NCBI RefSeq assembly: GCF_014197615.1
Contig: NZ_JACIFY010000002.1
Span: 124,001 to 188,000, forward strand
Reading direction: 5' to 3'
DNA from: Rhizobium esperanzae
GTDB taxonomy: Bacteria; Pseudomonadota; Alphaproteobacteria; Rhizobiales; Rhizobiaceae
DNA: 64,000 nucleotides
In this document: positions 53,833 to 62,020 of the stretch, one piece after another
Position numbering within the stretch: position 1 is the stretch's first letter
How the letters are laid out: each line of letters starts with the position of its first letter
The notes under the pieces: model-generated
The model's database searches: none
What the model was told of the DNA's origin: nothing
Seen by the model: the letters and a program-made list of their open reading frames with translations, nothing else
Made by a program: the position numbers and the translations under genes

Positions 53833-54354
53833 TCAGGATAGCTGCGACGACGATCTGGCGCGAACCTCGAGGAACGCCGCCGTCAGCTTCGCGAGCACCG
53901 CCGACGTGCACGTCCCGTTGGCTCCGCCGATCGGATCGACGATATGGATCTGCCGAAGATCCTCCATGAATTCGCCCCAGAGCGGCGGCCCGCCCTCTTC
54001 GAGAAGTTCGGCGCGGATGCTGAGATCTTCGCTGACAGGCAGATGGCGCCGGCCCCAGGCGCCGATCATGGCGAAGACGGGAACGAGCTGGATCGCCGGT
54101 TCCGTCAGGCTGTAAATGGCTTTCTGGCTGTGGCTCGGATCATCGCGTTTGCTGATGAATCCAAGCGAGAGCAGGCGCTTCAGCCTGGCGGCCAGAATAT
54201 TGGAGGCGATCCCCTCCTGCGAATGGGTCAGAAGCTCGCGGAAATGGCGGCGGTTGCCAAACATGATGTCGCGGATGATGATGAGGCTCCACCTGTCGCC
54301 CAGCACCTCCATCGTCAGGTTGATCGGGCAGCCCGACCGCAGTTCGATATCCAC
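53833..54354 (-). CDS. HxlR-family regulator, long form
   Basis: 173 residues: an HxlR winged helix in the first 110 (CPINLTMEVLGDRWSLIIIRDIMFGNRRHFRELL, ASNILAARLKRLLSLGFI) and a 60-residue C-terminal addition with one Cys (NGTCTSAV). The early Cys (SGCPI) is the position used for redox or electrophile sensing in YodB/HypR-type members. It is divergent from the dihydrofolate-reductase-like gene, with an inverted repeat between them. Confidence 0.88.
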   Translation of the reverse strand: MDIELRSGCPINLTMEVLGDRWSLIIIRDIMFGNRRHFRELLTHSQEGIASNILAARLKRLLSLGFISKRDDPSHSQKAIYSLTEPAIQLVPVFAMIGAWGRRHLPVSEDLSIRAELLEEGGPPLWGEFMEDLRQIHIVDPIGGANGTCTSAVLAKLTAAFLEVRARSSSQLS

Positions 54355-54370
54355 AAAACATCTCCTTCAA

Positions 54371-54417
54371 AAACTGGTTGCAATATAGGATCACACATGC
54401 GACAAAGCAACCAGTTT
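54371..54417. promoter_or_regulatory. Inverted repeat in the HxlR/DHFR-like divergent promoter
   Basis: AAACTGGTTGC (54371-54381) and GCAACCAGTTT (54407-54417), perfect 11-base arms 25 bases apart, in an 89-bp divergent gap. The arm spacing (36 bp centre to centre) suggests two bound dimers or looping. Proposed operator of the HxlR regulator. Confidence 0.65.
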
Positions 54418-54443
54418 CAAAACGCAATCAGATGGAGGAAAGC

Positions 54444-55085
54444 ATGTCCAAGGTGCGTGTTGCAGCATTTTCCCTTTCCGTGGACGGCTTCGGCGCCGGG
54501 CCGGAGCAGAGCTTGAACGATCCGCTCGGAAAGCGGGGGCCGGAAATGTTCCAATGGTTCTTCCACACCCGCACCTTCCGGGCGATGCAGGGAAAGGACG
54601 ACGGTTCGTCAGGTGTCGACGAGGATTACGCCGCCCGCGGCATGGCCAATTTCGGCGCCTTCATCCTCGGACGGAACATGTTCGGTCCTGTCCGAGGCGA
54701 CTGGCCCGACGAGGCCTGGAAGGGCTGGTGGGGACCGAACCCACCCTACCACGCGCCGACTTTCATTCTGACGCACTACCCGCGCGAGCCGCTCGTCATG
54801 GAAGGCGGCACGACCTTCCACTTCGTCACCGGCGGCATTCATGAGGCACTCGACAAGGCGAAAGCGGCCGCAGGCGACAAGGACGTCAAGATCGGCGGCG
54901 GCGTCAGCACCGTCCGCCAATATCTGCAGGCCGGCTTGATCGACGAATTGCATTTCGCCATCGCGCCCGTCGTGCTCGGCAAGGGCGAAGCGATGTTTGC
55001 AGGCATCGACTTGCCGGCCCTCGGCTTCCGCGTCGTCGAACATGTCGCCACCGAACACGCCACGCATATCGTCCTGGCGAAATAA
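54444..55085 (+). CDS. Dihydrofolate reductase-like (RibD C-terminal domain) protein
   Basis: 213 residues. The RibD_C fold is shown by VRVAAFSLSVDGFGAG, FGAFILGRNMFGPVRG, PTFILTHYPREPL and the NADPH-binding DVKIGGGVSTVRQYLQAGLIDELHFAIAPVVLGKGEAMF. Such proteins are NADPH-dependent reductases of unknown substrate. ATG 54444 has GGAGGAAAGC upstream. Likely controlled by the divergent HxlR gene. Confidence 0.87.
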   Translation: MSKVRVAAFSLSVDGFGAGPEQSLNDPLGKRGPEMFQWFFHTRTFRAMQGKDDGSSGVDEDYAARGMANFGAFILGRNMFGPVRGDWPDEAWKGWWGPNPPYHAPTFILTHYPREPLVMEGGTTFHFVTGGIHEALDKAKAAAGDKDVKIGGGVSTVRQYLQAGLIDELHFAIAPVVLGKGEAMFAGIDLPALGFRVVEHVATEHATHIVLAK

Positions 55086-55271
55086 CCAGCCGCAGTCGAA
55101 TGCCATCTGATGGCCGGCGACTGCGATTTCATCCTCAGGGTGGTGGCCCCCGATCTGGACGGCTACGGGCGTTTCCAGATTGAACATCTCGGCCGCATCG
55201 AAAGCGGCCGCAACATCAAAACCGAAATCCCGATGCAGAAGATCAAGCAGTCATCGCAGATGCCGGTCTGA
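55086..55271 (+). pseudogene. C-terminal remnant of an Lrp/AsnC-family regulator
   Basis: About 61 codons open directly after the preceding taa and in the same frame. Translation gives VECHLMAGDCDFILRVVAPDL and then RIESGRNIKTEIPMQKIKQSS, which is the AsnC ligand-binding (RAM) domain: compare VMECYLTTGECDAVLRI and KTDVPMETLKRS in the intact Lrp gene at 59049. The winged helix and the first half of the RAM domain are gone, and there is no ribosome-binding site or start. A decayed gene cut by a past rearrangement next to the DHFR-like gene. Confidence 0.8.
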
Positions 55272-55276
55272 CAACC

Positions 55277-55675
55277 TCAGGAAAACGGGGCGCCGGCATT
55301 CTTCAATTCACACGCATTCCCATCGGGATCGACGAACGCTCCGATGACGCCCCAGCTGAAGCGCCTGATATCGACAGCGACGCCCCGGGACTGGAGCGCG
55401 GCCGCCGCAGCCCCGACATCCACGACGTTGAGCCGCAGGATGGTCGGATTCTCGTGGCCGAGCTTTCGGCTGTCCCGCGCCATTCCTCCGGTTTCGATCA
55501 TGAGATAGCCGTCGCCGAACCGCAGGCATGTGAGGTCGTCCTGTTCGAACCAGACGGGCAGTTCCAGAATGTCGCGGTAGAAGCGGACGCATTCCTCGAA
55601 ACGTTCTGTTTTGAGTATGATGCCATGGGCTGTCACCTGAAGCGCCCGACCATTTCTGCCGGTGTCATCGCTCAT
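55277..55675 (-). CDS. VOC-superfamily (glyoxalase/bleomycin-resistance-like) protein
   Basis: 132 residues from ATG 55675 (GGGAGGAG upstream). HGIILKTERFEECVRFYRDILELPVWFEQ is the first beta-alpha-beta half, and GVIGAFVDPDGNACELKN the last, with a metal-site Glu near the end. Function unknown; members include glyoxalases and dioxygenases. An upstream in-frame start at 55798 is not family-like. Confidence 0.88.
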   Translation of the reverse strand: MSDDTGRNGRALQVTAHGIILKTERFEECVRFYRDILELPVWFEQDDLTCLRFGDGYLMIETGGMARDSRKLGHENPTILRLNVVDVGAAAAALQSRGVAVDIRRFSWGVIGAFVDPDGNACELKNAGAPFS

Positions 55676-55921
55676 CCGTTGCTCCTCCCGTTCGGGTAGC
55701 CTTGACATTATGTTGGCTCGCGGCCGATCGGCAAGCGCGGACCGCCAAGGACATGGCGCCTGAAGGCCGGCCATCCCCTGGACATCGGGCTGCGCCAAAC
55801 CATGTCAAAATAGCTGTGGCGTTGGTGGGGAATGAGCGTAGAGTGAACCCATCGGCCCATCGGTATCGGCACGACCGCTTGAGAGATCATAGGTGCTCTT
55901 GCCGCTTCACGGGGGGACGCC

Positions 55922-56125
55922 ATGCTCTTATCGCTCATCTCACTCACCGATGATGAAATCGCAATCGTCACCAATGCCGTTCGGCAATGGTGCTGCGAGA
56001 AGAAGCTCGACATCGACAGCGTCGAAGGGCGCCGCGCCATCACCATTGCCGTCGACCTCGTCCAGTTGAACACTGACCACGACAAGCTTTTTGCCGAGCT
56101 ATCGAGGCAGTTGGACCACCAGTAA
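55922..56125 (+). CDS. Small helical protein of unknown function
   Basis: 67 residues. GGGGGGAC precedes the ATG. Helical content (LTDDEIAIVTNAVRQWCCEKKLD, EGRRAITIAVDLVQL) with a Cys-Cys pair. Possibly a distant relative of the 69-residue protein at 46040. No family recognised. Confidence 0.62.
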   Translation: MLLSLISLTDDEIAIVTNAVRQWCCEKKLDIDSVEGRRAITIAVDLVQLNTDHDKLFAELSRQLDHQ

Positions 56126-56290
56126 AACGCCGCCCGCGACCTGTTTCCCCATGAACGACGAGCGCCGCCTGATGCGACGCTGCTCACCTTCCCCAAAATG
56201 CTTCGGTGCCATAGCCAGGCGCACAGACCACCTTGCGCATCCCCGCTCCCTCACCTATGGCAATGCAACTTCCCCACGCAAGGCCGCCCG

Positions 56291-57103
56291 GTGCTCCGCT
56301 TTATCCTCCACGCCCTGATCGCCGTCATCCTGACGCTGCTCACCCAGATCGGCGGCCTCGCCTATCTCATCGCGCTGGCGGCGTCGCGCGCCTGGGGGAT
56401 CCGGCGCTTTCTGGCGAAGCTCGCGATCTTCCTGCTTTGTTATGTCAGCGCGTCGTTCGCAGCAGGCCTCGCCGCCCCGATGTTCGGGCGGGTTCCCCTC
56501 TCCTGCCTGTCGAGCGCGACAGACAGGCTCGTGGTCCGCTCCCCGATCTATTGCCTGTTGAACCGCAATTACGTTAGGCCCGAGGTGCGCGACCTGGCAA
56601 AGGCGCTTGCCGCTCACATGGACGAGGAGTTTCCCGGAACCGTCACCACCGCGCTGGACGCGAATTTCCCCTTCGTAAACGGCTTTCCGCTGCTGCCGCA
56701 TCTGTCGCATGCCGATGGCAAGAAGCTCGACTTCGCCTATTATTACAAGGATGCGGACGGCGCCTTCCTGAATGGCGTCACCCGCTCCCCGATCGGCTAT
56801 TTCGCCTTCGAAGAGCCAGCGCCCGGCGATGAATTGCCATGCGAAGGGCGTAACGACTGGCTTACCACCCGCTGGGATTTCGACGCCCTGCAGCCCCTGT
56901 TCCCCGCCTATCGGATCGAAGAGCAGCGGACGTCGGCCGCGGTTCGCTGGCTGACCAGCGAAGGCGTCGCGCGCTTCGGCCTGGAGAAGATCTTCATCGA
57001 ACCGCATCTGAAGAATGCGCTTGGCATCACCGACAGCCATGTCCGCTTCCAAGGCTGCCGAGCCGCCCGCCACGACGACCATCTTCATATCCAGGTCGAG
57101 TAG
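56291..57103 (+). CDS. Membrane-anchored LAS-type peptidoglycan-peptidase-like protein
   Basis: 270 residues from a GTG start (AAGG six to seven bases upstream; no ATG in the right place). Two N-terminal membrane helices (about 5-28 and 42-62) are followed by a soluble domain. LSHADGKKLDFAYYY matches the SxHxxGxxxD zinc block and the end has HDDHLHIQVE, matching HxH. This is the MepA/VanX-like LAS zinc-peptidase logic, so a periplasmic muropeptide hydrolase is likely. The same motif pair occurs in the extensin-type protein at 15310. Confidence 0.72.
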   Translation: MLRFILHALIAVILTLLTQIGGLAYLIALAASRAWGIRRFLAKLAIFLLCYVSASFAAGLAAPMFGRVPLSCLSSATDRLVVRSPIYCLLNRNYVRPEVRDLAKALAAHMDEEFPGTVTTALDANFPFVNGFPLLPHLSHADGKKLDFAYYYKDADGAFLNGVTRSPIGYFAFEEPAPGDELPCEGRNDWLTTRWDFDALQPLFPAYRIEEQRTSAAVRWLTSEGVARFGLEKIFIEPHLKNALGITDSHVRFQGCRAARHDDHLHIQVE

Positions 57104-57209
57104 GACGGCCCATCCGAAACGACGCGGCGGGGGCCGATAGAGATGCGTTGCGCCGCGAGAAAATATTTGCGATCTCCTGAGAGTTTATAGCCTTCGAGAG
57201 AATCTTCGA

Positions 57210-57518
57210 ATGGAAACAGGCATGGTCTGGCTTACGCTTTTGCCGTTTGCAGCGATCTTCATCGCCACTCTGATTATGGGGCAAGGCAGGCGGCTATGGA
57301 TATCGATTGCGATCACCAGCTCCGCATTGGTCGTTGGAGCACTGTGCCTATACGAAATTGCCGTAAGAGCCTCTTGTGAAATTGACGAGAGCGAATGTCT
57401 GGGCGCGACCGCCACGGCTTGGCTCATCGTCTTCGTATGGAGCGCTCCAACCGTTGGATTTATCCTCAAACTTGCGACGCACATTCGTTCTCACGGCAGA
57501 GGCAAGATTATCGAATGA
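57210..57518 (+). CDS. Small membrane protein of unknown function
   Basis: 102 residues with about three hydrophobic helices (4-22, 28-50, 68-92) and a Cys pair in the loop (ASCEIDESECLG) that may form a disulfide. No family recognised. The ribosome-binding site is weak. Base composition is lower in GC than in the neighbours. Confidence 0.6.
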   Translation: METGMVWLTLLPFAAIFIATLIMGQGRRLWISIAITSSALVVGALCLYEIAVRASCEIDESECLGATATAWLIVFVWSAPTVGFILKLATHIRSHGRGKIIE

Positions 57519-57596
57519 CATGGGTTAAGTTCGACGGATACCAAACGAGGAATTGCGCCGGTCGAGCGCCCCTTACGGCTAGCATGGCAACCGCCC

Positions 57597-57974
57597 TCAG
57601 ACTGAATGCGCCTCATCATAGGCGCGCTGCGCCGTAAAAATCGCATCCATATTCTTCTCCGCCCAGTGGGCAAGGGCCGAAACGGTATCCGTCAGGGTGC
57701 GTCCCAGCGGCAGCAGCGCATATTCAACGGTCACCGGCACAGTCGGGAAAATCGTGCGCGAGATCAACCCGTCGCGCTCCAGCTTCCGCAGCGTCTGAGC
57801 AAGAACTTTCTGTGATATGCCCTTGATGTCGCGACGGATATGATTGAAACGCACCGGCCCGCCTTCCAGCCGGTCGAGAATGAGCAGCGCCCATTTATCT
57901 GCCAGCCGATCCAGCACCAGGCGCGTCGGGCAGCGGTCCTCGTAGACGTTGTAGGCCTGTTGCATCACGGTCAT
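57597..57974 (-). CDS. HxlR-family regulator, standard length
   Basis: 125 residues. CPTRLVLDRLADKWALLILDRLEGGPVRFNHIRRDIKGISQKVLAQTLRKLERDGLI is the HxlR winged helix with the N-terminal Cys (EDRCPT) that senses electrophiles in several members. It is divergent from the NmrA-like gene at 58100 with a palindrome between. AAGGGGA precedes the ATG. Confidence 0.91.
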   Translation of the reverse strand: MTVMQQAYNVYEDRCPTRLVLDRLADKWALLILDRLEGGPVRFNHIRRDIKGISQKVLAQTLRKLERDGLISRTIFPTVPVTVEYALLPLGRTLTDTVSALAHWAEKNMDAIFTAQRAYDEAHSV

Positions 57975-58053
57975 CTGTTTCCCCTTGCCGGTTTCCTTGA
58001 CGAAACCATGTTACGAAAAAGTGCTCTCTTTTATAATCCTGATTTGCCTGTAT

Positions 58054-58072
58054 CTATCTTGTGGCTAGATAG
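58054..58072. promoter_or_regulatory. Palindrome in the HxlR/NmrA-like divergent promoter
   Basis: CTATCT-N7-AGATAG, perfect six-base arms, 28 bp before the NmrA-like start. TTATAAT (58031-58037) could be a -10 element. Proposed HxlR operator; the sequence is unlike that of the other HxlR pair (54371). Confidence 0.55.
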
Positions 58073-58099
58073 TTTCCAATAGATACCAAGGAGAGCGAT

Positions 58100-58939
58100 A
58101 TGAGCAACAAGATTCTGGTCCTCGGCGCGACGGGCACCGTCGGCAGGCATGTGGTGGACGGGCTGCTGGCGAAGGGCGAGACCGTCAGGGCCGCCTCCCG
58201 CTCTGGCAAGCCCGTGGCGGGCGCCGAAGGCGTCGTCTTCGACCATGGCAAACCGGATACCCATGGCCCGGCCTTTGACGGCGTCGACCGCGCCCATGTG
58301 CTGCTGCCTTCCGGCTATGTCGATGCCAAGGGCCTGCTGCTGCCGGTCGTCGAGGCAGCCGCAGCCCGCAAGGTGAAGGTCGTATTCCAGAGCGTCCTCG
58401 GCGTCGACGCCGACGACTCCATTCCCTATCGCCAGGTCGAGATTGCGCTGGAAAAATCAGGCACACCTTACGTCATCCTGCGTCCGAACTGGTTCGCCGA
58501 CAATTTTCACACCTTCTGGAAAACAGGCATCGATCATGGCCAGATCGCGCTCCCGGCGGCCGAAGGCAAGACGAGCTTCATCGACGCCCGCGATATCGCG
58601 GCCAGCGCCGTGGCGGCCCTCACCTCCTCGGCTTTCGACGGCAAGGCCTTCAATCTGACCGGGCCGGAAGCGCTGTCCTATACGCAAGCCGCGGCGATCC
58701 TTTCCGAGGTCATCGGCAAGCCGATCGCCTATAACGCCATTACCGACGAGGCCTTCATCGGCATTCTCACCGGCGCCGGCGTGCCTGCCGATTATGCTGG
58801 CTTTCTCGCCTCGATCTTCTATCCGGTTCGCCAAGGTTGGACCGCTGTCGTCACCGGCGACGTCGAGACGCTGACCGGCAAGGCGCCACGCTCGCTGAAG
58901 ACCTATGCGGCCGATCATGCCGCGGCGCTGAAGGCGTAG
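58100..58939 (+). CDS. NmrA-like NAD(P)-binding protein
   Basis: 279 residues. VLGATGTVGRHVVDGLLAKGETVRAASRSGKPV is the NADPH-binding start, followed by VVFQSVLGVD, YVILRPNWFADNF and FIDARDIAASAVAAL, typical of the NmrA/NAD(P)H-quinone-reductase-like SDR group. AAGGAGAGC precedes the ATG. Likely target of the divergent HxlR regulator. A second NmrA-like gene lies at 25609 with a LysR partner. Confidence 0.88.
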   Translation: MSNKILVLGATGTVGRHVVDGLLAKGETVRAASRSGKPVAGAEGVVFDHGKPDTHGPAFDGVDRAHVLLPSGYVDAKGLLLPVVEAAAARKVKVVFQSVLGVDADDSIPYRQVEIALEKSGTPYVILRPNWFADNFHTFWKTGIDHGQIALPAAEGKTSFIDARDIAASAVAALTSSAFDGKAFNLTGPEALSYTQAAAILSEVIGKPIAYNAITDEAFIGILTGAGVPADYAGFLASIFYPVRQGWTAVVTGDVETLTGKAPRSLKTYAADHAAALKA

Positions 58940-58990
58940 TCGCGAAAAAAACCGCTGGCGGCGGACATCCGCCGTCTGTTCTACTCTTTC

Positions 58991-59021
58991 CCAGCCCGTC
59001 CTGAGACGAAGGACGGGCTGG
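58991..59021. terminator. Hairpin between convergent genes, possible bidirectional terminator
   Basis: CCAGCCCGTCCT, loop of seven, AGGACGGGCTGG: perfect 12-base arms between the NmrA-like gene and the Lrp gene, 51 and 27 bases from their stops. There is no T-run on the plus strand; on the minus strand GAAAGAGTAG follows, also poor. It may work as a barrier to readthrough. Confidence 0.55.
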
Positions 59022-59048
59022 CCAGGAAAGCCCGATAAAAAGCGGCGC

Positions 59049-59516
59049 CTATCGCAACGGCAGTTCATAACTCCGCTTCAGCGTTTCCATCGGCACGTCG
59101 GTCTTGACGCTAAGGACACTCGGAATGCGCGTCAGGTGGTCGGCCTGAAAACGCCAGTAGCTGTGCAGATCGGCGGTGGCGATCCGAAGCACCGCGTCGC
59201 ATTCCCCCGTCGTCAGGTAACATTCCATCACCTCGGGAAACCGCCTGACGGCTTCGGCGAACCGCAGCGTGACCTCGGCATCCTGGGTCTTGAACCACAC
59301 GCGGGCGAAAACCGTCAGCCCCGCGCCGACCTTTGCCGGATCCAGCACGGCGACGTAGCGATCGATGATCCCGGCCTCTTCCAAAAGGCGCACGCGGCGC
59401 AGGCAGGGCGAAGGCGACAGCCCCACCTCTTTTGCCAGTTCGACATTCGAAATACGCCCGTCACGCTGAAGCACCCGCAGGATATGCCGATCGATCGGGT
59501 CCAAAGTGATTGGCAT
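59049..59516 (-). CDS. Lrp/AsnC-family regulator
   Basis: 155 residues. Helix-turn-helix: DRHILRVLQRDGRISNVELAKEVGLSPSPCLRRVRLLEEAGII; RAM ligand-binding domain in the second half (EVMECYLTTGECDAVLR). GGAG lies seven bases before ATG 59516. It is divergent from argG with a 124-bp gap and probably responds to an amino acid. argG is a plausible target (inference). Confidence 0.92.
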   Translation of the reverse strand: MPITLDPIDRHILRVLQRDGRISNVELAKEVGLSPSPCLRRVRLLEEAGIIDRYVAVLDPAKVGAGLTVFARVWFKTQDAEVTLRFAEAVRRFPEVMECYLTTGECDAVLRIATADLHSYWRFQADHLTRIPSVLSVKTDVPMETLKRSYELPLR

Positions 59517-59640
59517 TTCATAGCTCCATTTTATTTGGAAGCGGCACAATATGCCAAATCTTCGCAATTCCGAGGAAGCTTCGCAAGCTCATTGCGTATG
59601 GGCTGGCCTATTATTCCCAAGTCAAATTGGAGACGGACTG

Positions 59641-60873
59641 ATGGCGAAAAAGATAGAGAAAATTGTCCTCGCCTATTCGGGCGGACTGGATACCTCGATC
59701 ATCCTCAAATGGTTGCAGGAGACTTACGGGTGTGAGGTCGTGACCTTCACCGCCGATCTCGGCCAGGGCGAGGAGCTCGAGCCGGCGCGGGCGAAGGCGG
59801 CAATATCAGGGGTCAAGGACATCCGCATCGTCGACCTGCGGGAGGAATTCGTCCGCGACTTCGTCTTTCCGATGCTGCGGGCCAACACGCTTTATGAGGG
59901 GCAGTATCTCCTCGGCAGTTCGATTGCCCGGCCGCTGATTGCCAAACATCTTGTCGCGATCGCCCGGCAGGTCGGCGCGGATGCCGTTGCCCATGGCGCG
60001 ACAGGCAAGGGCAACGACCAGGTCCGTTTCGAGCTGGCCGTCAATGCGCTCGACCCGTCGATCGAGGTTATTGCCCCCTGGCGCCAATGGAACATCCGCT
60101 CCCGCAGCCAGCTTCTGGAATATGCCGAAAAGCATCGGATCCCGGTGCCGAGCGACAAGCGCGGCGAGGCGCCGTTCTCGACCGACGCAAACCTGTTGCA
60201 CACCTCGACCGAAGGCAAGATCCTCGAAGATCCGGCGGCGATCGCCCCCGCTCATGTCTACCAGCGCACGGTCGATCCCCTCGACGCCCCTGAAACCCCT
60301 GAGACCATCACCATCGGCTTCGAAAGCGGCGACCCGGTTTCCCTGAACGGCCAGGCGATGACGCCGGCAACACTGCTCGCCGAACTCAATGGCCTCGGCG
60401 GCCGGCATGGCGTCGGGCGGCTCGATCTGGTCGAAAACCGTGTCGTCGGCATGAAGTCGAGGGGCGTCTACGAGACGCCGGGAGGAACGATCCTGCTTGC
60501 GGCGCATCGCGGGATTGAATCGATCACGCTCGATCGTGCTGCCGCACATCTGAAGGATGAGATCATGCCGCGCTACGCCGAGCTGATCTATAACGGCTTC
60601 TGGTTCGCGCCCGAGCGGGATATGCTGCAGGCGCTGATCGACCGAAGCCAGGCCTTCGTCAACGGCGAAGTCACGGTCAGGCTCTACAAGGGAAGCGCCT
60701 CGGTCATTTCCCGCACCTCGCCCTGCTCACTCTATTGCGCCGACCTCGTCACCTTCGAGGAAAGTTCCATCGCCCATGATCATCATGATGCCGAAGGCTT
60801 CATCAGGCTCAATGGACTGCGGCTCAGGAATTGGGCAGCCCGCAACGGGAGAGAGACGCCAGCACCGGCTTGA
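59641..60873 (+). CDS. argG: Argininosuccinate synthase
   Basis: 410 residues. PP-loop [16 protein letters not shown], then [69 protein letters not shown] and [13 protein letters not shown], all family signatures with the aspartate/citrulline-binding residues present. It joins citrulline and aspartate using ATP, the penultimate step of arginine synthesis. Rhizobia can carry two argG copies; the divergence of [12 protein letters not shown] and the Lrp neighbour raise the possibility that this is the second copy. Confidence 0.96.
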   Translation: MAKKIEKIVLAYSGGLDTSIILKWLQETYGCEVVTFTADLGQGEELEPARAKAAISGVKDIRIVDLREEFVRDFVFPMLRANTLYEGQYLLGSSIARPLIAKHLVAIARQVGADAVAHGATGKGNDQVRFELAVNALDPSIEVIAPWRQWNIRSRSQLLEYAEKHRIPVPSDKRGEAPFSTDANLLHTSTEGKILEDPAAIAPAHVYQRTVDPLDAPETPETITIGFESGDPVSLNGQAMTPATLLAELNGLGGRHGVGRLDLVENRVVGMKSRGVYETPGGTILLAAHRGIESITLDRAAAHLKDEIMPRYAELIYNGFWFAPERDMLQALIDRSQAFVNGEVTVRLYKGSASVISRTSPCSLYCADLVTFEESSIAHDHHDAEGFIRLNGLRLRNWAARNGRETPAPA

Positions 60874-61065
60874 TGCTCACACCCGCCAATCGCCTTCCCC
60901 GGCAGTTGCGGTCTCTTCATCAATGCTATCTTCCAGCACTTCGGCTCTGCTTCCGGCGGAGCCGTACCCGGATTTTCCCGCGCCCCCAAAAGGCGCCAAA
61001 GTCCCCTTGGAAAAGGCTAAGCCAATTTCAAACGATCTTAAAAATCTCCGCCTCATAGTTAATCG

Positions 61066-61087
61066 ATTTTAATTTTATTATTAAAAT
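61066..61087. promoter_or_regulatory. AT-only inverted repeat in the promoter region of the 57-aa gene
   Basis: ATTTTAAT-N6-ATTAAAAT, a perfect eight-base inverted repeat, 64 bp before the ATG at 61151. The surrounding 61020-61140 is strikingly AT-rich for this genome. Could be an operator, H-NS-like (MucR/Ros) target or UP element. Confidence 0.45.
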
Positions 61088-61150
61088 TTTCTTGTTGCAG
61101 CGCAAAAGAATTTAGACATTACTTTTACAAATGCTGTTGGAGGAACTCGC

Positions 61151-61324
61151 ATGACGATGACATTTCCACTAACCGAAACACGCGACGCCGAGGCGTTGCT
61201 GAAGCACCTGACGCTGTACAAACTGAGCTGTCCCGGTAACTGCGTCGTGTCGCTCAAGGAGTACGTCGCCCACGTCTCGTCCTCTCACACGACGGCACTC
61301 GGCACCGCCCGCACCGCCTGGTAG
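61151..61324 (+). CDS. Small protein (57 aa) of unknown function
   Basis: 57 residues, preceded by GGAGGAACTCGC, a strong ribosome-binding site. TETRDAEALLKHLTLYKLSC then a Ser/Thr/Ala-rich C-terminus. Two cysteines (LSCPGNC) form a CxxxC motif. The AT-rich upstream region with an inverted repeat supports a real, regulated gene. No family recognised. Confidence 0.6.
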   Translation: MTMTFPLTETRDAEALLKHLTLYKLSCPGNCVVSLKEYVAHVSSSHTTALGTARTAW

Positions 61325-61440
61325 GGATCCAGGGCATTCTCCGGCCCCTTGCAGGTACGAGCCATAGAATCGCACCTATCCCGATGTCAGAGAAAATATG
61401 AACATTCCCCGAGCATCGGAGAGCGGCAATCGAGCTGACC

Positions 61441-61824
61441 TCAGCCGTCGTAAACGACAGCAATCTTGTTCCCGGCCGGGTCGCGCATGTAAGCGGAATA
61501 CCAGTTCGGCCCGTAATGCGGACGTAGACCAGGTGCGCCCTCATCGGTTCCCCCGTTGGTCATCGCAGCTTCGTAGAAAGCCTCCACCTCAGCGTGGGAT
61601 TTGGCCATGAAACCGACCATCGAGCCATTTCCGGCACTTGCCGGCTCGCCATCGAAAGGCTTGCAGATCCATAGAATGAAACCTTCGCCTTTCCCGCTTT
61701 CGGAATAGGATCGCCATCCGGGAAACTCCTTATGTTTGCTCCATCCGATCGTAGCCAGAACGGCATCGTAAAAGGCGTTCGATTTGGCGAAATCGATTGC
61801 CCCGAGGGCTGCGTAAACACTAAT
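61441..61824 (-). CDS. VOC-superfamily protein without a normal start codon
   Basis: The frame from after a stop codon to 61441 encodes a complete VOC/glyoxalase fold of about 127 residues: IDFAKSNAFYDAVLATIGW, SYSESGKGEGFILWI, GNGSMVGFMAKSHAEVEAFY, PHYGPNWYSAYMRDPAGNKIAVVYDG. No ATG, GTG or TTG lies in frame between the upstream stop and the first conserved residues. The nearest candidate is ATT at 61824 after AGGGAAGG, a purine-rich ribosome-binding sequence. Either it uses a rare ATT start or the start codon was lost. The rest of the gene shows no stop or frameshift. Confidence 0.6.
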   Translation of the reverse strand: MSVYAALGAIDFAKSNAFYDAVLATIGWSKHKEFPGWRSYSESGKGEGFILWICKPFDGEPASAGNGSMVGFMAKSHAEVEAFYEAAMTNGGTDEGAPGLRPHYGPNWYSAYMRDPAGNKIAVVYDG

Positions 61825-62020
61825 GACCTTCCCTTCCCTGCTGCAGGATCACGCAGAATTCATATCGCGCACATGAGAACACAACAAGAACAATTGCTGG
61901 CAATTTCGCAAAAAATCATCGCGACAGACAGTCATTGCCGTGCCTGCAAAAATTCCTATTCTGAGCGCCGCCGACGGCGATGAAAAGCTGAGGCATCCCG
62001 TCTATTGCGATAGGAATTTC

